From Murdochiella sp. Marseille-P8839 (lineage in GTDB: Bacteria > Bacillota > Clostridia > Tissierellales > Peptoniphilaceae): DNA of 64,000 nt. The DNA is taken from positions 1 through 64,000 of the forward strand of contig JAIKLF010000005.1 of assembly GCA_019753405.1 (NCBI GenBank), read 5' to 3'. The notes beneath the pieces are model-generated. The model ran no database searches. It saw only the letters and a program-made list of their open reading frames with translations, and had not been told where the DNA came from. Positions 32,379 to 40,810 of this stretch are shown here, piece after piece. Made by a program: the position numbers and the translations under genes. How positions within the stretch are numbered: position 1 is the first letter of the stretch; each line of letters opens with the position of its first letter.

Positions 32379-33896
32379 ATGGCAAAGAAACTGGATTTGA
32401 ATAAAAGTGTTTTTGTACTGACGCAGGAATACCCGGAACTGGTTGATATTATGGCAGAGCTCGGTTTTACCGAAATCACGAAAAAGGCCATGCGGCATTC
32501 GATTGGCAAGATGATGACCATTCCAAAGGGTGCCAAGATGAAGAACATTCCTATGATGAAGATCGTGACGGCCTTGATGGAGCATGGCTTTGAACTTGTC
32601 GGTGAGGGGTCGGAGATACCCTTTGCAGTATCGACTGAAACGGAAGAAACGGAAGAAACAGCAGCAGGCCATTCTTCCGAGAACAGAACAGAACAACTCA
32701 AAGCCTATTTGAAAAGGCTGGGCGAAGGGGAAGATCTGGAAGAGGTAAGGGCAGACTTTGTCCGTGCATTCCGCGAAGTCGACGCTTCCGAGATCATGCA
32801 GGCGGAGCAGGAGTTGCTGGCGGAGGGCACGCCACTTTCCGAGGTGCAGCGCCTTTGCGACGTCCATTCGGCGCTTTTCCATGGCGCAACGGTAGAGGAG
32901 AGAATCGCCAATGCCGAAAAAGAAGTGGAAGCCTCATTAATAAGAAAGAAGATTCGGGACAAGAGTGCCCCTGTGCAAAACGGCACCGATAAACAAGGGC
33001 TCGCTGCCGTGATGGGAAAAAAAATCGGGCATCCCTTGTACACACTGACGAAGGAAAACAATGCGCTTTCCCAGTTGCTTGCAAAATTTAAGAAAAAGCG
33101 TGATGGCTCTCTCCTTCCCTCCATTCGTGAACTTTCCATCCACTATGCAAAGAAGGGCGATCTGCTCTATCCTCTACTTAAGGTAAAATATGGCATATCC
33201 GGCCCCTCCGATGTGATGTGGACGGTGGACGATGAAATTCGTGACGAGCTGAGCGTACTTGCGAGAGAAAAAGAGCATGACGAAGAGTGGAATGTCCGGC
33301 TTGACGCCGTACTGGCTCGCGCAGAGGAGATGATTTATAAAGAACAGAACATTCTGTTTCCCATTTGTGCAGCGCATTTTACGGAAGAAGAATGGTACGG
33401 TATTTATCGGGATTCTAAGGATTATGCGGTCTGCTTGGGTGTAGAAAAGGAAACATGGGAAGAGGCTGAAAACGCAGGAACGATTCCATCTGCTGTCACA
33501 GAGGGCGAAATTGTCATGCCGGGCGGACACCTGACCATGGAACAGCTTACTGCACTTTTGAACACGATCCCGATGGAAATTACTTTTGTCGATGCCGACA
33601 ACATCAATCGCTTTTTCAACGAAGGACCAAAGGTATTCAAGCGTCCCGTTATGGCGATTGACCGCGAGGTGTTTTCCTGCCATCCGCCGAAGATTGAACC
33701 GATGGTACGGCAGATCATTGATGATTTCCGAAATAACCGTCGCGACGAGGTTTCAGTTTGGATGAAGAAGGGCGGACGAACCATGCTCGTCCAATATTTG
33801 GCGGTAAGGGATCCGGCCGGCAAGTATATAGGCACGGTGGAGCTTGTGCAGGATATGGAATTTGCCAAGACCCATTTTCTTGGAGAAAAGGAATAA
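32379..33896 (+). CDS. DUF1858/DUF438 protein with hemerythrin-like and PAS domains
   Basis: The start at ATG 32379 (MAKKLDLNKSVFVLTQEYPE) follows AAAAGGAGTCTGTG. Of 505 residues, about 1-70 form DUF1858, 105-165 DUF438 (GEDLEEVRADFVRAFREVDA) and 215-360 a hemerythrin-like region with HPLYTLTKENNALS, HYAKKGDLLYPLL and KEQNILFPICAAHF. A PAS domain lies near 390-500 (LLNTIPMEITFVDADNINRF). Such proteins are linked to nitric oxide or oxygen sensing in anaerobes. Its operator matches that of the Crp/Fnr gene downstream. Confidence 0.87.
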   Translation: MAKKLDLNKSVFVLTQEYPELVDIMAELGFTEITKKAMRHSIGKMMTIPKGAKMKNIPMMKIVTALMEHGFELVGEGSEIPFAVSTETEETEETAAGHSSENRTEQLKAYLKRLGEGEDLEEVRADFVRAFREVDASEIMQAEQELLAEGTPLSEVQRLCDVHSALFHGATVEERIANAEKEVEASLIRKKIRDKSAPVQNGTDKQGLAAVMGKKIGHPLYTLTKENNALSQLLAKFKKKRDGSLLPSIRELSIHYAKKGDLLYPLLKVKYGISGPSDVMWTVDDEIRDELSVLAREKEHDEEWNVRLDAVLARAEEMIYKEQNILFPICAAHFTEEEWYGIYRDSKDYAVCLGVEKETWEEAENAGTIPSAVTEGEIVMPGGHLTMEQLTALLNTIPMEITFVDADNINRFFNEGPKVFKRPVMAIDREVFSCHPPKIEPMVRQIIDDFRNNRRDEVSVWMKKGGRTMLVQYLAVRDPAGKYIGTVELVQDMEFAKTHFLGEKE

Positions 33897-33912
33897 GCCC
33901 GCGTTAAAACAG

Positions 33913-33952
33913 AAGGTTCCCTGCTGCGATGATTCAGTGGGGAACCTTTTGT
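33913..33952 (+). terminator. Terminator after the DUF438 gene
   Basis: AAGGTTCCC, an 18-base loop and GGGAACCTT form a stem, followed by TTGTTG. Confidence 0.7.
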
Positions 33953-34030
33953 TGCAGGGATTGCGTGTTCAGTGAGAACAACTGCGTTAGAGAGTTTCCA
34001 CAAGGTCGTCGATTTTGCTTTTCCTGTTTT

Positions 34031-34399
34031 TTAATCCTGGATCTGTTCTTCTAACCATTCTTTTATTACGACGGATTGATTGTATTGTTCGTTTTTTGCG
34101 GCATAAAGAAGGGTTATGTTTTGCTCTTTTATCTTTTGTAGACAGAGATTGCTGAATTTTTGTGATGCCGGATTACAGATCAATTCCTGTCGGTATCTTT
34201 TTTTAAACGCATCGAATTTTAGCGGATCATGAGAGAACCATTTTCGAAGTTCGTTTGATGGAGCAATTTCCTTAGCCCATAAATTAATTTGGGCTTTTTC
34301 TTTTTTGATGCCTCGTGGCCACAGTCTGTCCACAAGAATACGGAAACCGTCTGTTTCGTTGGCCGGCTCATAAATTCGCTTGGATTGTAATTCATTCAT
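34031..34399 (-). CDS. DUF488 family protein
   Basis: The 122-residue protein has the DUF488 signature RILVDRLWPRGIKKEKAQIN followed by LWAKEIAPSNELRKWFSHDP and FKKRYRQEL, then ITLLYAAKNEQYNQSVVI. These proteins are of unknown function and often occur with stress regulators. The gene overlaps the Crp/Fnr gene by eight bases and is read with it. Confidence 0.88.
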   Translation of the reverse strand: MNELQSKRIYEPANETDGFRILVDRLWPRGIKKEKAQINLWAKEIAPSNELRKWFSHDPLKFDAFKKRYRQELICNPASQKFSNLCLQKIKEQNITLLYAAKNEQYNQSVVIKEWLEEQIQD

Positions 34400-35063
34400 A
34401 AAGACAAGGTCCCTTCAATGTAAATCTATTTTTATGATAAGTAAGTAATCCCTCCTCCTGCATTCTGGACAGCTCTTTCGACATAGAACTGCGATTGACA
34501 GCGAGGTAGTCCGCAAGTTGCTGACGATTAAACGGGATGGTAAAGTGTGGTGTTCCATTTTCCAGTGCTTGCTCGGACAAGTAGGATAGTAGCCTTTGCC
34601 GCAGAGAATAGGGAGCTGTGTGCATCATGCGAGCTGATAAATTCAGGTTTTTCTGCGCGGAAATCCGAAGCATATTCTTAATGAGGCGGGTATGGAAGGT
34701 ACAAGCGCGAGAGCAGGTAGTCAGTATGTTCTGCATATTTAAAAAAAGCACTTGGGTTTCTTCGCAGGCAACGACCTCACAGAGGAGCTCTTTTCCGGGA
34801 ATAGCGGCATAGTTTTCTGCAAACACCTGTCCTGCTCCAACATGGGCAAAAATATTGCAATTTCCCCAGTAGAAATTAACGACTATATTGACACTACCGG
34901 ATTCCACAAGCCCGATCTGGTTGACGGGCAATCCTGCCCGGAAGACGATCTCTTCCTTTTGAAATTTACGCTCATTTGCTCCCAGACAGGGGAGCAGCTC
35001 CTCGATTTCGCTTTCATTGATGCCATAAAAAAGTTGCGTCGTGGTCAGAAAAAAAGTATTCAT
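34392..35063 (-). CDS. Crp/Fnr family transcription regulator
   Basis: The 223-residue protein has an N-terminal cyclic-nucleotide-binding-like domain (KEEIVFRAGLPVNQIGLVES, residues about 36-55) and a C-terminal winged helix: FNRQQLADYLAVNRSSMSKELSRMQEEGLLTY-type recognition helix near 180-210. The cysteine pattern of Fnr iron-sulfur proteins is absent from the N-terminus, so a haem or other ligand is possible. A matching operator lies upstream, suggesting autoregulation. The HcpR group, which answers nitrosative stress, is one possibility. Confidence 0.88.
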   Translation of the reverse strand: MNTFFLTTTQLFYGINESEIEELLPCLGANERKFQKEEIVFRAGLPVNQIGLVESGSVNIVVNFYWGNCNIFAHVGAGQVFAENYAAIPGKELLCEVVACEETQVLFLNMQNILTTCSRACTFHTRLIKNMLRISAQKNLNLSARMMHTAPYSLRQRLLSYLSEQALENGTPHFTIPFNRQQLADYLAVNRSSMSKELSRMQEEGLLTYHKNRFTLKGPCLYE

Positions 35064-35077
35064 GCAAACCTCTATTC

Positions 35078-35093
35078 CGTTGCCAAAACAACG
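35078..35093 (-). promoter_or_regulatory. Crp/Fnr-type operator of the regulator's own gene
   Basis: On the minus strand CGTTG, TTTTGG and CAACG form an inverted repeat 15 bases before the regulator ATG. It is the same pattern and spacing as the site at 32300. Confidence 0.6.
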
Positions 35094-35246
35094 TATTTGT
35101 TGCTTTCATTCTAATACAATTAAAGCGGGAAATCAAAATAAGAAGAAGCCTATGGCATACAAAAAACGATCACATGAAATGAGAACTGAAGAGGTTGTAG
35201 TCTATACGTGGCCTATGCGGAGCCATTAACAAGAAAGGATGATCTT

Positions 35247-35573
35247 ATGAACGAAAGAATCAAAGCAGGCGAAGTTTTCAAATTGGTTGATCTTGTTCCA
35301 TATGCAGAAGGAAAGGTCGTCAAAATGGATGTGGCGCACAATGACAAGATGAAGTGTATCCTTATGGCCTTTGATGAAGGCATGGGACTTCCCGAGCACG
35401 CCGCTCCTGGCGAGGCGCTGCTTTTTGCTTTGGACGGCGAAGCGGTGATTGCATACGAGGGAAAAGATCATTCGATCAAGGCGGGCGAAAATTTCCACTT
35501 TGCAAAAGCCGCTCTGCACGCGGTTAAAGCAACGAAGAAGTTTAAGATGGCGCTTCTTCTTATATTGGAATAG
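35247..35573 (+). CDS. Cupin domain protein
   Basis: The start at ATG 35247 (MNERIKAGEVFKLVDLVPYA) follows AAGAAAGGATGATCTT. The 108-residue protein has the small cupin fold: MGLPEHAAPGEALLFALDGE (motif 1, with H and E) and IKAGENFHFAKAALHAVKA (motif 2, with H). It would bind a metal. It is divergent from the Crp/Fnr gene, so the operator at 35078 could act on it too. Its ligand is unknown. Confidence 0.87.
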   Translation: MNERIKAGEVFKLVDLVPYAEGKVVKMDVAHNDKMKCILMAFDEGMGLPEHAAPGEALLFALDGEAVIAYEGKDHSIKAGENFHFAKAALHAVKATKKFKMALLLILE

Positions 35574-35599
35574 CGATATCCGCCTCGGTTCATCTCATT

Positions 35600-35655
35600 G
35601 AAGCGGGTCAATCGGTCGGGCAGCTAACTTGAGTGGCTTTACCCTTTCACCATTT
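35600..35655 (+). repeat. Leader of hairpin array 2
   Basis: AATCGGTCGGGCAGCTAACTT and GGCTTTACCCTTTCACCATT repeat the leader of array 1 (29361-29419). Confidence 0.75.
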
Positions 35656-36265
35656 GGCGGCGGCGTACCCTGGCTGGAACTATAATTTGACTTCCATCAG
35701 GGTCGCGTACCCTGATGGAAGTCAAAATTTGGCGTTTACCAGGGACGGTGGACCCTGTCTGATGTTAAAATTCGCCGCTTATCAGGGACGACAGACCCTG
35801 TCTGGAGCTTAAATTCGTTATTTATCAGGGTCACGTACCCTGTCTGGAGCTAAAATTTGTCGTTTGTCAGGGGCAGCGGACCCTGTCTAGAGCTAAAAGA
35901 CATCGTTTCCCAGGGACGGCTGGCCCTGTCTGGGTCTAAAATACACCATTTATCAGGGTCACGCACCCTGATTAAAGTTAAAATTCACCATTTGTCAGGG
36001 TCGGCATGCCCTGTTTAAAGCTAAAATTCGTCGTTTATCAGGGTCACGTACCCTGGCTGAAGTCAAGATTTATCGTTTGCCAGGGTCTGCGGACCCTGGC
36101 TGGAGTTAAAATTCATCATTTACCAGGGACGGCGAGCCCTGAGAGAAGTCAGAATTTACCATTTATCAGGGTCACGTACCCTGGCTGTACGCTGAAATTC
36201 CTGTTTTCTAGGGCGATGCATCCCGAAACCACCCCTGGCTGTACCCCGAAACTACCATTTACCGG
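35656..36265 (+). repeat. Hairpin array 2: about 14 units of 42-43 bp
   Basis: Units begin with CAGGG near 35698, 35740, 35783, 35826, 35868, 35911, 35954, 35996, 36039, 36081, 36124 and 36167, with degenerate units at both ends. They match array 1 in the inverted repeat (CAGGG...CCCTG) and the AAAATT-containing linker, but are more diverged among themselves. There is no credible gene in 35574-36458. Confidence 0.9.
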
Positions 36266-36340
36266 GGACGTACGCAGAAAAGGCATCAATCAACCATCGA
36301 ATGATGAAATTCGCTCCCTTTTCAACACATGGAAAAATAA

Positions 36341-36370
36341 TTGATTCATTTGCATGATGCAGTCTATACT
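36341..36370 (+). promoter_or_regulatory. Promoter of the NUDIX gene
   Basis: TTGATT at 36341-36346 and TATACT at 36365-36370 are 18 bases apart, just after array 2. Confidence 0.6.
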
Positions 36371-36458
36371 CTTTGGTAACCGAAATTCACAAAGCAAAGA
36401 AATAAGACAATTTCCAAGCAGCAAATCCCTATATCAGAAAAAGGACAGGACAAAAACA

Positions 36459-36944
36459 ATGGAACAAGATTGTGCCATTAGAAATGAAAAAAAGGCCTTT
36501 CGATATCGAGCAGCAGCCATTATCGTCGAAGACAATTGCGTATTGTTTGCAGGAAATGAAGTAGATGATTATTTCTACTCTGTAGGAGGAGCCGTCCACA
36601 TGGGAGAGACGGCCGAAGAAGCGGTGAAAAGAGAAGTTTTGGAAGAGACGGGCGTTTCCTATGAAGTGGATCATCTGGCGTTAATCCATGAGAATTTTTT
36701 CATTGGCAGTTCCGGCTTGAAAGGCGTCGAGTGCCATGAGCTTGCCTTTTATTATTGGATGAAACCAATGGGCAAAAGAGCGTTTACGAGTCAAAGCTGC
36801 ACCATGTCCGGGGTAAAAGAGACGATGCATTGGATACCGATTGATGAACTGGATAACGTTAAGGCGTATCCATCGTTTATGAAAGAATTTCTTCAAACAC
36901 CGCATACAAGTGTTGCGCATATCATTACGGATAAAAGGGTGTAA
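36459..36944 (+). CDS. NUDIX hydrolase
   Basis: The start at ATG 36459 (MEQDCAIRNEKKAFRYRAAA) lies after the promoter at 36341. The 161-residue protein has a full NUDIX box, GGAVHMGETAEEAVKREVLE followed by ETGV (residues about 44-67), and opens with RAAAIIVEDNCVLFAGNE. It hydrolyses a nucleoside diphosphate derivative; the substrate is not readable. The ribosome site AAGGACAGG is weakly placed. A nucleoside phosphorylase gene follows. Confidence 0.88.
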   Translation: MEQDCAIRNEKKAFRYRAAAIIVEDNCVLFAGNEVDDYFYSVGGAVHMGETAEEAVKREVLEETGVSYEVDHLALIHENFFIGSSGLKGVECHELAFYYWMKPMGKRAFTSQSCTMSGVKETMHWIPIDELDNVKAYPSFMKEFLQTPHTSVAHIITDKRV

Positions 36945-37055
36945 CGTTTCGTTTCAGAGGAAAGAATAACATACTTCGCTTTGCTGATATGATAGAGCAA
37001 AGACATTGGATAGAGAATAGAAGACGGGAAAGGGAATACGGTAAAAGGCAAGATC

Positions 37056-37805
37056 ATGATAATTGATAGCTACGATAAAGATACCGAGGCCATTATTAGC
37101 CTAAAAGATTTCTACGGCGAAAAGAAAACGGGAATCGAAAAATGCTTGATCACATTTTCAGAAAGCATACTGGACTATCTGCTTGAACAGTTTGAATGGC
37201 AAGAAATCGGGAAGGTAAACTCTTGCAATGGCGCAATGCCGATATATAAAAGCGAATATAAAGGGCAAGAATTTGCCTTCTACTTATCGAGGATAGGATC
37301 CGCTCCGGCGTCTTCGCAATGTGTAGAAGTGAACTGGCTTACCGGTGCCAATCAATTTATTATGTTCGGTTCCTGCGGAAGTTTAGACAGGGAAAAGACT
37401 TTTGGAAAGTACATCATTCCGACTGAGGCTTATAGAGGTGAGGGGGCTTCTTATTATCATGCGGCTCCTTCCGACTATCTGACCATCCCTAACCATGATC
37501 AAGTGGAAGCGTTTTTTAAGAAAGTAAAAGCTCCCTATACGAAAGGCAAAGTCTGGACGACGGATGTGATGCTTCGGGAGACGCGCGGGCTTGTCGCAAA
37601 ACGAAAGGCGGAGGGTTGCATCGCCGTGGAGATGGAGCTTGCCGGGGTACAGGCCGCCTGTGATTTTTATGGATTTGAACTGTACCCTTTTCTCGAACCC
37701 GGAGATGTCTTAAATGAGAGTTCTTATGAAGTGGAAGGGCTTCCTCGTGCCAACCATGATATGCAAAAGCTCTATTTATCGTTGCAACTACTATTAGAGA
37801 TATAA
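37056..37805 (+). CDS. Nucleoside phosphorylase (PNP/UDP family)
   Basis: The 249-residue protein has the family patterns FGSCGSLDREKTFGKYIIPT (phosphate and base region) and CIAVEMELAGVQAACDFYGF near residues 190-209, where the Glu-Met-Glu binds ribose. It would cleave a nucleoside with phosphate. The exact nucleoside is unknown; members of this length often act on uridine or on unusual bases. It follows NUDIX with a gap of 111 bases. Confidence 0.85.
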   Translation: MIIDSYDKDTEAIISLKDFYGEKKTGIEKCLITFSESILDYLLEQFEWQEIGKVNSCNGAMPIYKSEYKGQEFAFYLSRIGSAPASSQCVEVNWLTGANQFIMFGSCGSLDREKTFGKYIIPTEAYRGEGASYYHAAPSDYLTIPNHDQVEAFFKKVKAPYTKGKVWTTDVMLRETRGLVAKRKAEGCIAVEMELAGVQAACDFYGFELYPFLEPGDVLNESSYEVEGLPRANHDMQKLYLSLQLLLEI

Positions 37806-38012
37806 AGTAAGGGGACGCGAAAAGGATTGAAAATAAGAGATTTTTTCATTCCGACAAACTACGCTTTCGATAAATCCTCTTTCATTTTTCGACCAAAGTG
37901 TTCATTTCACGCAACATTCACTTTTACGCGTTCATGTTATTCTACGTTGCTTGTGGCAACGGCCTGTCGTTCCTACACTGAGGATAACAACGAAAGAAAG
38001 GTGGTTATTCAT

Positions 38013-38528
38013 ATGTTGAGCGATAACATTCGATCGATCAGAAAAGCGAAAGGGCTGTCACAAGAGGAGTTTGCCATCAAGCTGTATGTGGTACGACAGA
38101 CCGTGTCCAAATGGGAGCGGGGTTTATCGGTTCCGGACTCCGAAATGCTGATCCATATCTCAGAGATTCTTGAAACACCGGTGAGCGTTTTACTCGGGGA
38201 AACGCAGGCGGAGACAGAGCTACCCGCTAATGATTTGAACGTCATTTCCGAAAAACTGGAGGTTATCAACCTGCAGCTGGCACGAGGCAAGGAGAAGAAA
38301 CGAAAAGTTTTACATGGGTTGTGCATCGCATTCTGTGCACTCCTTGTGCTCATCGCTGCCGTTTTGATTGCAAAAGACAGTTTCTATTTGGGATGGGATT
38401 TTCGCGACCCGGAAACAGCAGTCGTCGGCACATTCTTTCACGCATTTGAATGGCTCTTTGTCCGATTGGCTCCGGTTGCTTTCATCGGCGCTGTTGTTGG
38501 CATAGTGTTAACAAGACCGAGAAAGTAA
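38013..38528 (+). CDS. XRE regulator with C-terminal membrane segments
   Basis: The start at ATG 38013 follows AAAGGTGGTTATTCAT. The 171-residue protein has an XRE helix-turn-helix, LSDNIRSIRKAKGLSQEEFA followed by VVRQTVSKWERGLSVPDSEM, then a linker and two hydrophobic segments (about 97-118 and 145-165). This arrangement is common in Firmicutes and may link a membrane signal to transcription. CGTTGC, TTGTG and GCAACG at 37945-37961 form an inverted repeat upstream, perhaps its own operator. Confidence 0.87.
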   Translation: MLSDNIRSIRKAKGLSQEEFAIKLYVVRQTVSKWERGLSVPDSEMLIHISEILETPVSVLLGETQAETELPANDLNVISEKLEVINLQLARGKEKKRKVLHGLCIAFCALLVLIAAVLIAKDSFYLGWDFRDPETAVVGTFFHAFEWLFVRLAPVAFIGAVVGIVLTRPRK

Positions 38529-38570
38529 GCACGCTTGGGGAACAAAAGCCGGCGAAAAAGAGAGAATAAT

Positions 38571-39692
38571 TCATACAAAGGCGTGTAGAAACTCCTGAAT
38601 CGCCAGATAGACAGCACCCAGAATCACCGAGCGGTGATGAAAAACGGAGGAGATGATTTCTATGTTTTGTTTGTAGGTGGTGGTGGTCATATCAGTGAGC
38701 ATTTGCGTGTAGGGTGCGATATGGTAGGCGAGGTCGCTGTTAATTATGATTTGCTCCGGTGCTATGGTTTTCATAATATGATTCATTAACAGCGCCATAT
38801 ATTTGAGGTCACGCTGAATCGTTTGTTCGGCGCAAGCATTTCCTTGCTTATATTCGTGGATAAGGTCCGTAATCGTGGTGAGGGGGGTGCGCGCAATGCT
38901 GTTGTAGTAGGAAAGGATGGCTCCTTCCGAGCAATATTGTTCAAAACAACCCTCATTGCCGCAGTTGCAAGGCTTTCCGTCAGGGACGATTATGGCATGG
39001 CCGATTTCACCTGCATAACCGTTTACCCCTTGTAGGAGACGCCCGTCGATAATGATTCCCGCGCCGAGACCACTTCCGACGTTCACCGCTACGAGGTTGC
39101 GCACATGCGAATTGTATGCTTCACATAGGGCAGAGGCATTGGACTCATTGAGCAGATGAACCGGAAGCGAAGGATACTGCGTCGAAACGGCATGGAAAAG
39201 ATCAAGTTTGTAAATATCATAATTTGGGGTAAAACGAATCTTTTTTTTGTCGACAATTCCATGAATGGAGAAGGCCACCCCAAGTAGACCGCCTTTATAC
39301 GCCTTTGACGGGGTCAGCTGCGCATCGATGATTTTCGAGATGTATTGCATCGCGTTTTCTTTCGTCACATCAACAAGTTGTTCTCCATAATCTATGATAT
39401 TTAATTGTAGGTCACATAAGGCAAAAGTAATTTTATGCGGCGCTAGATCGATACCCAAACAGAGACCGTATTGATAGTTGATTTCCAGGCAGATCGGCTT
39501 GCGTCCCCCTTTCGTCGTCGAATCGCCTGTACCGTTTTCACGGATGATCTCATAGTCCAGCAACTGATTGGTATACTCCGAGATCGACGATTTGTTTAGC
39601 TGTAGTTTTTGGGACAGATCAGAACGAGAGATGTTGGGATGTTTATAAAGTGTCGTTAAAATTTGTACTTCATTGGGTACGCGTTCAGCCAT
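38571..39692 (-). CDS. xylR: ROK family repressor, XylR-like
   Basis: The start at 39692 (MAERVPNEVQILTTLYKHPN) follows GGTTGGAGGAATCG. The 373-residue protein has an N-terminal winged helix (ISRSDLSQKLQLNKSSISEY) and a ROK domain: LCLGIDLAPHKITFALCDLQ, NVGSGLGAGIIIDGRLLQG and the cysteine-rich CNCGNEGCFEQYC. XylR proteins of this type release xylose genes when xylose is present. It is divergent from galM-patB-nhaC, with a 25-base palindromic operator between them, and lies next to xylose transport and xylA-xylB. Confidence 0.85.
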   Translation of the reverse strand: MAERVPNEVQILTTLYKHPNISRSDLSQKLQLNKSSISEYTNQLLDYEIIRENGTGDSTTKGGRKPICLEINYQYGLCLGIDLAPHKITFALCDLQLNIIDYGEQLVDVTKENAMQYISKIIDAQLTPSKAYKGGLLGVAFSIHGIVDKKKIRFTPNYDIYKLDLFHAVSTQYPSLPVHLLNESNASALCEAYNSHVRNLVAVNVGSGLGAGIIIDGRLLQGVNGYAGEIGHAIIVPDGKPCNCGNEGCFEQYCSEGAILSYYNSIARTPLTTITDLIHEYKQGNACAEQTIQRDLKYMALLMNHIMKTIAPEQIIINSDLAYHIAPYTQMLTDMTTTTYKQNIEIISSVFHHRSVILGAVYLAIQEFLHAFV

Positions 39693-39769
39693 CGATTCCT
39701 CCAACCGGATCCTATCCGGATCACATCCGACGTATCTTGACAACACAACACACAGAGTTTATTATTAGG

Positions 39770-39794
39770 TTAGTTCGGAAACCGGAATAACTAA
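39770..39794. promoter_or_regulatory. XylR-type operator between xylR and galM
   Basis: TTAGTT, 13 bases and AACTAA give a 25-base palindrome of the same length and ends as the known Bacillus XylR operator (TTAGTTTG...CAAACTAA). The centre CGGAAACCGG differs. Confidence 0.6.
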
Positions 39795-39862
39795 AAACAA
39801 ACTTAAATATAGATTAAACCGTTCGTAAGCCGTCGTCAAGAAGCACCTAAGGAGAGATAGGC

Positions 39863-40795
39863 ATGCAGTCCTATATTCTTGAAAATGAAAAAATGCGAGT
39901 TACAGTTATGGATTATGGCGCCCGTATTACGGAGATCTATCATAAATCGTTAAGCAGAAATCTGGTGCTTTCGTATGCAACGTCAGACGCGTATCGTAAA
40001 GATGTGAATTATCTGTGCGCGACAATCGGACCCAATGCTAACCGTTTGGCACAAGGCGTTTTTTTTCTTGAAGGGAAGAAACATCAGTGGGAAACCAATG
40101 ACGGAAAAAACAACTTACATAGTGGCAAGTACGGATTGGATCATGTCGTGTGGAAGGGGGCGGTAGAGGAAAAACGTCTGCACTTTTTTACGACACAGGA
40201 AAAACCTTTTCTTTGTGCGTATGAGGCGGTTTTTACCTTGGAGGGCGAAAGCCTGTCAGTGGAGTATTTTGCTGAGCCGGAGGAACCGGCAATGTTGAAT
40301 TTAACGAATCATACCTATTTTCGTTTGGATGCGAAAAAAAACGTATTGGATTATTCGCTGCAGTTATATGCGGATTTTTATACGCCTTTTGAGGAAAACG
40401 GCATCCCGACCGGCGAGGTTCGACGGGTAGAAGACAGTTGTTTTGATTTTCGGAAGGCACGAACGTTGCGTGTTGCCCTCACCGAAAAGCCAAAGGAGCA
40501 CGACGGGGGATATGATCATAATTTCATCTGCAAGACAGCTGGTTTTTCACCGATGGCAGTTATCAGTACGGACGATCTTACTCTACGGATTTCCTCCACA
40601 GCGCCTGCTTTCCAACTCTATACTGCGGATAATTTTATGTGGCAGGGAAAACACAGCCCCTTTGCAGCGATTTGTATTGAACCGCAATACATACCCAACA
40701 GTATCAATATTCCCTATTTTGCGCAGCCGGTATATACCAAAGCGCATCCCTTTTACCAGAAAAATGTGTACGCCTTTGAGCAAGAGACACAATGA
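39863..40795 (+). CDS. galM: Aldose 1-epimerase
   Basis: The 310-residue protein has epimerase patterns: TIGPNANRLAQGVFFLEGK, LNLTNHTYFRLDA (catalytic His), GGYDHNFICK and CIEPQYIPNSIN with the catalytic Glu. It interconverts the anomers of xylose or another aldose before isomerisation. AAGGAGAGATAGGC precedes the ATG. It is the first gene behind the XylR-type operator and is followed by patB after 15 bases. Confidence 0.9.
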   Translation: MQSYILENEKMRVTVMDYGARITEIYHKSLSRNLVLSYATSDAYRKDVNYLCATIGPNANRLAQGVFFLEGKKHQWETNDGKNNLHSGKYGLDHVVWKGAVEEKRLHFFTTQEKPFLCAYEAVFTLEGESLSVEYFAEPEEPAMLNLTNHTYFRLDAKKNVLDYSLQLYADFYTPFEENGIPTGEVRRVEDSCFDFRKARTLRVALTEKPKEHDGGYDHNFICKTAGFSPMAVISTDDLTLRISSTAPAFQLYTADNFMWQGKHSPFAAICIEPQYIPNSINIPYFAQPVYTKAHPFYQKNVYAFEQETQ

Positions 40796-40810
40796 TTAAG
40801 GAGGAAGCCG

